The translations under genes were made by a program, and so were the position numbers. Shown here piece by piece: positions 59,901-64,000 of a DNA stretch of 64,000 nt. A model generated the notes under the pieces. The model saw only the letters and a list, made by a program, of their open reading frames with translations, was not told where the DNA came from and made no database searches. Each line of letters starts with the position of its first letter. Position 1 is the stretch's first letter. Source of the DNA: Eretmocerus hayati (Eukaryota > Arthropoda > Insecta > Hymenoptera > Aphelinidae). The stretch is from contig CM056743.1 of NCBI GenBank assembly GCA_029851415.1, forward strand, positions 123,038,305 to 123,102,304. The letters are read 5' to 3'.

Positions 59901-62409
59901 TATTTTTGGTTTTATGGATACCAATCATAAGTATAGACACATGTTCAAATTAGAATTAAGATTCTTTGCACAAATTACTTTCACAAGCACAGTAGACCTA
60001 GATACTCACTGAATTCCCATTTTGTGGATCAGATAGTATTATTGTGAGCTTGCAAGCTCATCTTCCTCATGTCGAAGAGCCGCACGGACGTTCACGGAAA
60101 ATATCCGTTTTACACGTATACCCGAGGTTTTTTACACGGACTTTACATGGGAGGTGTGTGAATAAGCACTGCCTATAGTTGCTGATATCTCAAGAAACAC
60201 TACCAATAACTAGTCCAAGCTCTCCACAATCCAGGGATTCATAAAAAAATCTCCATTATTATACCATGTCCCGACATCTGGAAGAAAATATCCGTATCAG
60301 ATCCAGTACGAGCTTATGTATTTTTGATGATCACAAGCCAGTCCACCCCATGAGAGTGAGTTCAGGGGGCATCAGAAAGATAGTTTTTGACTCACTATAT
60401 TATGCGTAAAAGCGTACTTTGTGCACAGTTTGAACTCACAGTTTATCTGAAAGCCTAGTTCGATACACGGGAATCAAATCTATTTTTACACCCTTGTGTC
60501 GAAATGTACTACTTTGGTTCTATTAATTCCTTCAATACTTTTTAGTTATCAATAAGAAAAGACTCTTCGCCTGTGATATGAACTGATTCAAAATTTTTCA
60601 TTTGATACTTGGTAATCCCAACTTGCAATGTTACATGACCATCTAAATCACCAGGTCTATCGAATGGAGAAATCAAAGTGGCTACAAGAGAAAAAGATTA
60701 CATGGTCGGCAAAGCAGTCCGAGCAAAAGAATAAGAAATTAGATAAATGGAATTGCTTCGATGTGGTCAAGCCCCAACGTATTTGTGTACTCTGGGGCAG
60801 CTTGCACATCTCAGATCTGAGGTTTGACGAAAAAAATCGTAACAAGCAGAGTGGAGCCTGCTACGTTATTTGCGTTGGAATGGTACAAACTTCAGCCCCT
60901 GAATATTGGGATGCCAGCGTATTGGACACCATCATCATGAGAGGCGATGAGTGAGTTTGATTTTTTAGGTTCATAAGCTTTTCGAGTTCTTGTGAGCACA
61001 GTTGGTTCAATATCGAATGATAATTTCCCTGCCAGAATACTGACATGGAGAAAAACTGAGAAGTGCGGAAGAATTTGACAATGGATTTCGTCAAGTTCTG
61101 GTATCAACTTCCTCTTGTAATTCAAATTGGTCAGATTCTTTCTTCTTGAATCAATCTGGTAATCTTCTACTCTTCCACGTCTTCTCTCTATGAACTAGAA
61201 AAAGTTGTGGAAGATGAAGTGAAATTCATGGTTCGATCGTATTTGATACTACACTTCAGGTTTATCTATTCTTATTGGAAACGTATGCGAGCATACTTTC
61301 GATTATCTCTACCTATGAATAATATAGACTACTTTTGGATACAGTGTACGTTAAAATATTCTTTGTGCACAGATTGACGACTTTTACTCACAGATTACCA
61401 AAAATTGTAGTTCGATACACGCGTGTATCAAAATGCACTATTAAGTGGCGATTTGTACGTTTTTATTCGTAAGCAAAAATTAGTGACATTAACAAATCCC
61501 TCGAACTGTGAGTATCCTTCAAGTGGCCGTGTGCATACTTTAGGCGCTCGAATTGTGTACAGGACCATACCATCTAATTCATAAACCTAAACAATGGTGT
61601 GATTATAACAGTAGCATGAAAAAGCCTCATCGGGTTCTCTCTCATTCAGGTTTTATACGACAAGGCGTAAGAGACTGATGGATCCCAAAGACCCTTGTAA
61701 ACCTCAGCCTTATCCCACCACTGACACCAACAAGATGGACGAGGTCGATAACTGGGATGCCCACCCAACCGACAGCTACAAACTCTGCGACTTGGGCGTA
61801 CGCATTGATGCCGGAACTGTTGTCAAAGGAAGATTTTTCGTTCGTGGTGACAATTCTCTCTGGCGTACTTTAGAAAAATTCTTCGAAAATGGCGACGAAC
61901 AATTTGGCATGTTGAGCTGTACAAACTTGTGCCTTGGTGTATTCAAACACTGCGATGCTTACTTTGTAATAGACGTCCGTTCGTACGGTCCTCCTTTATT
62001 TGATCCGGGACATGGCAAGGCCTACTTGTTGAGAACGACGTGTTTTAGCGATCTTGTTTCCTACATTGTTCTACTGGCGGGATCTCCAGAGTGCATTCCT
62101 TTTACCCTGCGCACTATTCGCGTAATTGAATTCTTCAGAGATGAAGAACCTTGCGATCCGCCGATTGATCCTGAAGATATCTGCGAATCAGATATGGTTG
62201 ACAAAGAGACAAAAGATCATTCAAAGAGCAAACTCTGGAAGAAACCGACCACAAATAGCCACTTTGTTGAGATGAACACCATGTACAAGACCGTTAAGGA
62301 AGAAGTCAAGAAAGATAAGAGCGAATCCAAAGAGAGAAGGCCTCGAAAAATTCAGAAGGACGATCCTTGTTCTTGCTGGCCTCTACCGAATAGTGGAGGG
62401 AAAAAATGA
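44993..62409 (+). CDS. nine-exon gene, about 919 aa, two degenerate papain-like (C76/OTU-like) modules; function unknown
   Basis: Exons 44993-45002, 45079-45265, 45654-45840, 47015-47180, 51007-51325, 51946-52326, 59371-59824, 60655-60950 and 61650-62409 join with agreeing phases at all eight junctions. All introns are GT-AG, though the exon 3 donor (GTTTTC) is weak. The N-terminal 180 residues are acidic and Cys/Pro-containing without a known domain. Two modules follow: residues about 235-460 (Cys275 in [17 protein letters not shown] at 436-439) and about 614-810 ([11 protein letters not shown] with Cys637, [23 protein letters not shown] at 774-778). The layout, Cys + 4 to an Ala/Cys-Leu core, then a W...ID/LD-x-I segment, then a D-x-[H]-S-like turn and a LLR strand, resembles C76/OTU-like cysteine peptidases. 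Both modules lack the expected His, so I infer a pseudoenzyme. Six DPC/EPC words (for example DPCKP) lie in linkers and tail. No signal peptide or membrane segment. The family match is by eye; the exon structure is firmer. Confidence 0.82.
45541..45562. repeat. poly-G tract in intron 2
   Basis: A run of about 15 G on the plus strand, close to the third exon. Confidence 0.9.
47479..49530 (-). CDS. GMC oxidoreductase (glucose dehydrogenase [FAD, quinone]-like), secreted
   Basis: Two exons, 49530-47770 and 47694-47479, joined in phase 0 across a 75-bp GT-AG intron, giving 658 residues. This is slightly longer than the usual 600-640. Residues 1-20 form a signal peptide (hydrophobic core [11 protein letters not shown], then CEC). 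The FAD dinucleotide site is [16 protein letters not shown] at about 69-84. The first GMC signature lies around [19 protein letters not shown] (146-164), the second at [15 protein letters not shown] (324-338). The catalytic His565 is in [10 protein letters not shown], and the second active-site region is AHPN (608-611) in exon 2. Insect members oxidise glucose, hydroxysteroids or other alcohols extracellularly and passing electrons to a quinone is common; the substrate here is not determinable. An in-frame GTG two codons earlier is less likely than the ATG at 49530. It lies wholly within intron 4 of the plus-strand gene, on the other strand. Frame and motifs are intact. Confidence 0.95.
49531..51006. 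other. rest of intron 4; likely GMC promoter side
   Basis: Upstream of the GMC gene on its strand, no strong TATA element is seen. Rest unremarkable. Confidence 0.4.
52433..52665. mobile_element. 233-bp foldback nested in the left end of the TTAA element
   Basis: GAACCGCGCCCTGTGGACTA pairs with TAGTCCGCAGGGTGCGGTAC. The match extends through ATTTTTCT, TCGAGATCG and AATTGAGCT-type words to a centre near 52550. Confidence 0.85.
52935..53028. repeat. three consecutive GC hairpins
   Basis: CCAGGGGCGGCAGCCCCTGG, GCAGGGGGCGAAGCCCCCGC and TTCGGGGGGCGGAGCCCCCC follow one another with short spacers in otherwise AT-rich sequence. Each is a self-complementary stem with a small loop. Confidence 0.9.
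53060..53810. other. AT-rich core of the TTAA element
   Basis: Minus-strand frames of 63 and 66 codons (53078-53269, 53303-53503) sit in one orientation and could be remnants of a protein, but show no motif I recognise. Confidence 0.3.
56415..56747. mobile_element. 330-bp hairpin MITE (AAGGGGAGGTCC family, third copy)
   Basis: TTACAAGGAGGGGGTCAGGC and GCCTGACCCCTCCCTCGTTA are inverted. Inner matches are CGGATTTGCCTGAAACTC, GAAGA, CTTGCCAACGCT and ATACTGTAATGCAT around a centre near 56580. Related by termini and core (GTTGGCAAGC against GTTAGCATTGCC) to the copies at 12.4 and 16.6 kb. Confidence 0.8.
57587..57835 (+). pseudogene. possible MADF/Myb-SANT-like fragment inside the foldback
   Basis: From the ATG at 57587 the frame reads a basic start (RGRKR) followed by [20 protein letters not shown] and SIWEDI. 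This resembles the opening of a MADF-type DNA-binding domain, a common passenger or cofactor of transposons. It runs only about 82 codons and its 3' part lies in an inverted-repeat arm, so if it was a gene it is truncated. Resemblance is by eye and weak. Confidence 0.3.
60385..60510. repeat. intronic repeat, copy 1
   Basis: TTTGTGCACAG, CTCACAG, TAGTTCGATACACG and CGAAATGTACTA words in this order match those at 61340-61470. TTCGATACACGGG and CCTTGTGTCGAA form a small hairpin. Confidence 0.6.
60790..62130 (+). other. module 2 of the nine-exon protein
   Basis: Exons 8 and 9. [11 protein letters not shown] (615-625) precedes Cys637 in [11 protein letters not shown], followed by [19 protein letters not shown] 35-residue Pro/Asp linker with DPCKP interrupts the module. 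It then resumes with [20 protein letters not shown] and [10 protein letters not shown], where Arg777 stands in place of His. Confidence 0.5.
61340..61470. repeat. intronic repeat, copy 2
   Basis: Same order and orientation of GTGCACAG, CTCACAGATTA, GTAGTTCGATACACGCGTGT and AAAATGCACTA words as at 60385-60510; an ACACGCGTGT palindrome is present. Confidence 0.6.
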
Positions 62410-63208
62410 ATTTTGCAGCTCCAGGACACCTTTGTGTGAGTTCAAAATGTTTACTATCCGTTTCCAAGAACTTTGAACAAAAACTGAGTTGAATATGTGT
62501 ATTCGGTCCTGTATAGTTTTGTGAGTTGCGATTAGGATCAATGAGTTTCACCATTATCATTTAACAAAAATCTGGCTACAGAATTTGAAAAAAAAAGAAA
62601 AATATGAAAAATAAGTTTTTTGCACACTTATTTTTTCATGATACCTGAAATGATAGTCACATGGAAGTGAGTAAAATTGATGCCTGTCATTGAAAAACGT
62701 TTCTAACATTTCTTTACAATGCGCTGTATCGAGGATTGTCCATGATTGCACGAATCTCCAACTATATTTTTCTGAATGATAGAAAACTTGAATTCTCCAC
62801 AATCTTTGATTGAGAGAGATTGAAATCATATAGGTTACTGGACTTCAACGTCGACATGACGAAGACGAAATTGAGTGTCCAGATACAGATTAAATACGCT
62901 GCTAAAAGAGATTAGCAAAGTGCTTTCTCAAAGCGGTATCTGCTAGTTATTATTGGACTAATTTATTTCTACTGAATTTTACGATCGTTAATTCACATCA
63001 TTCTCGGACATATTTGTTGAATCATTATCAAAATATATCTGATGAGTGCCCCTAGTGAACTTGGATATCCAGTCTTCTGGTAAAACCGACGAGATTCTCA
63101 TTTTCCCTGCCGTTTGCGAATGCGTGTGTGTGAGTTATTTTTTATGCATCACCAGTCCACCAGTGTCTCTTTTGTCCCGCTCATCGCTTCAAGTTGAGCT
63201 TTCCAGGA
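62410..63208. other. 3' flank of the nine-exon gene
   Basis: The stop is the TGA at 62407-62409. No canonical AATAAA was found close by, so the polyadenylation site is not placed. No further gene seen. Confidence 0.4.
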
Positions 63209-63823
63209 CTATTGGGTTGTATTGGTCCGAAACTCTAGTGCGGTGGCGCCACGGTCTGTAACGTGAGTTTACGCACACACTCTCTCGTCCGTGAGCTCAC
63301 GGATAATTTTTGGGCGCGAGCATGTGTGAGTAAGACTTACACATACTTGCGTGGGCGAGTCATCCGTGAGCTCACAGACGAGAGAGTGTGGGCGTAATAG
63401 TACATTACGCGACAAGGGCCGAAAGTGACCCATCGCGGCCCGGGTAGGTTGCCGCACGAGCCGGCAGGCGAGGGCGGCATACCCGCGGCCGCGATGGGTT
63501 ATTTTTGGCCCGAGGTGCGTACACTATTTTTCGGTGACACTTGTATCGAAATTCTATGCTTTCCGACGCGATGTCGGGGCAAAATGCCGCTCCGCCGTAC
63601 AGGTTAGAAAACGTCGGAGCATGCAATGTAGTGGCCCGAGGGCGCAGCCCGAGGGCTACTGCGCATGCTCACTCGTTTTCTAGCCTGGGCGGCATTGCGG
63701 CATTTTCTGCCCCGGGATCGGGGCGGAAACCATAGGCTTTCGATGCCAGTGTGCCGAAAACTCACGTTACAGACCGTAGCGCCACCGCACTAGAGCTTCG
63801 GACCATTACGACCTAATAGTCGA
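63209..63823. mobile_element. 615-bp CpG-rich foldback with three nested hairpins
   Basis: TTGGTCCGAAACTCTAGTGC...GGTCTGTAACGTGAGTTT at the left and the complement at 63757-63816 are inverted ends of about 65 bp. Inside are three further inverted repeats: 63271-63399 (CACTCTCTCGTCCGTGAGCT), 63417-63511 (GACCCATCGCGGCCCGGGT) and 63555-63745 (ATGCTTTCCGACGCGATGTC). GC and CpG content far exceed the surroundings. Confidence 0.88.
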
Positions 63824-64000
63824 TCATATAAATCAGTGATTTTTCAGTTTTCCTTCTGCAGTCGTATCCAATTTTCTATAGGTTTATTAAACTGAAATTG
63901 CTGAAAATCTTGTTTTAGTACACTAAAATATCTTCTTCTATCACGGTCTTACGAGAATTCGTCTGACACAAACGAGGGGTTTCCCAATATCCCCCACCGA
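63824..64000. other. window end, nothing seen
   Basis: No feature recognised. Confidence 0.4.

Noticed and set aside
63036..63075. Hammerhead-like CTGATGAG word
   Set aside because: No CGAAA partner at the right distance and no flanking stems.

Overview
The window looks like insect nuclear DNA. Hymenoptera is plausible, but the order cannot be fixed from sequence alone. The evidence is spliced genes with GT-AG introns, an insect-type GMC oxidoreductase with a secretion signal, remnants of non-LTR, Penelope-like and LTR retroelements, and a dense population of inverted-repeat (foldback) elements. No rRNA, CRISPR array or bacterial-type operon was seen.

Layout. (1) 0-44.9 kb is a gene-poor repeat graveyard. 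It holds a broken Penelope-like reverse transcriptase (1-1115, minus), a 1.27-kb foldback (1331-2602), a decayed LINE 3' end (3.7-4.5 kb, minus), a 23-bp minisatellite (6.58-7.1 kb), a GGCTGR array (7.57-8.2 kb), several nested foldbacks (11.0-16.9 kb), a LINE 5' end with a zinc-finger ORF1 and a truncated endonuclease (20.55-22.18 kb) cut by a TA-flanked insertion, and a 4.4-kb AT-rich block with long degenerate tandem repeats (24.1-28.5 kb). A GGTGGCCCAC minisatellite (28.67-29.63 kb) abuts a 491-bp LTR, and a LINE tail (31.4-31.95 kb) is split by a hAT-like MITE with a perfect 8-bp target duplication. (2) 44.99-62.41 kb is one nine-exon plus-strand gene predicted to encode about 919 residues. 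It was assembled here from splice sites whose phases agree at every junction. The protein appears to carry two diverged copies of a papain-like module; each keeps a Cys in the expected place but seems to lack the His. I do not know its function. (3) Antisense inside its fourth intron is a complete two-exon GMC oxidoreductase (glucose-dehydrogenase-like) gene, 47479-49530. (4) The gene's sixth intron (52.33-59.37 kb) is almost filled by two DNA elements: a TTAA-flanked one and a 4.6-kb foldback whose arms are tandem 152-bp repeats. (5) The right edge (63.2-63.8 kb) is a CpG-rich foldback containing three nested hairpins.

The two genes show no evident functional link; the arrangement is a nested pair. 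The most striking general feature is the density of long inverted repeats, often inserted into one another. If transcribed they would give long hairpin RNAs.
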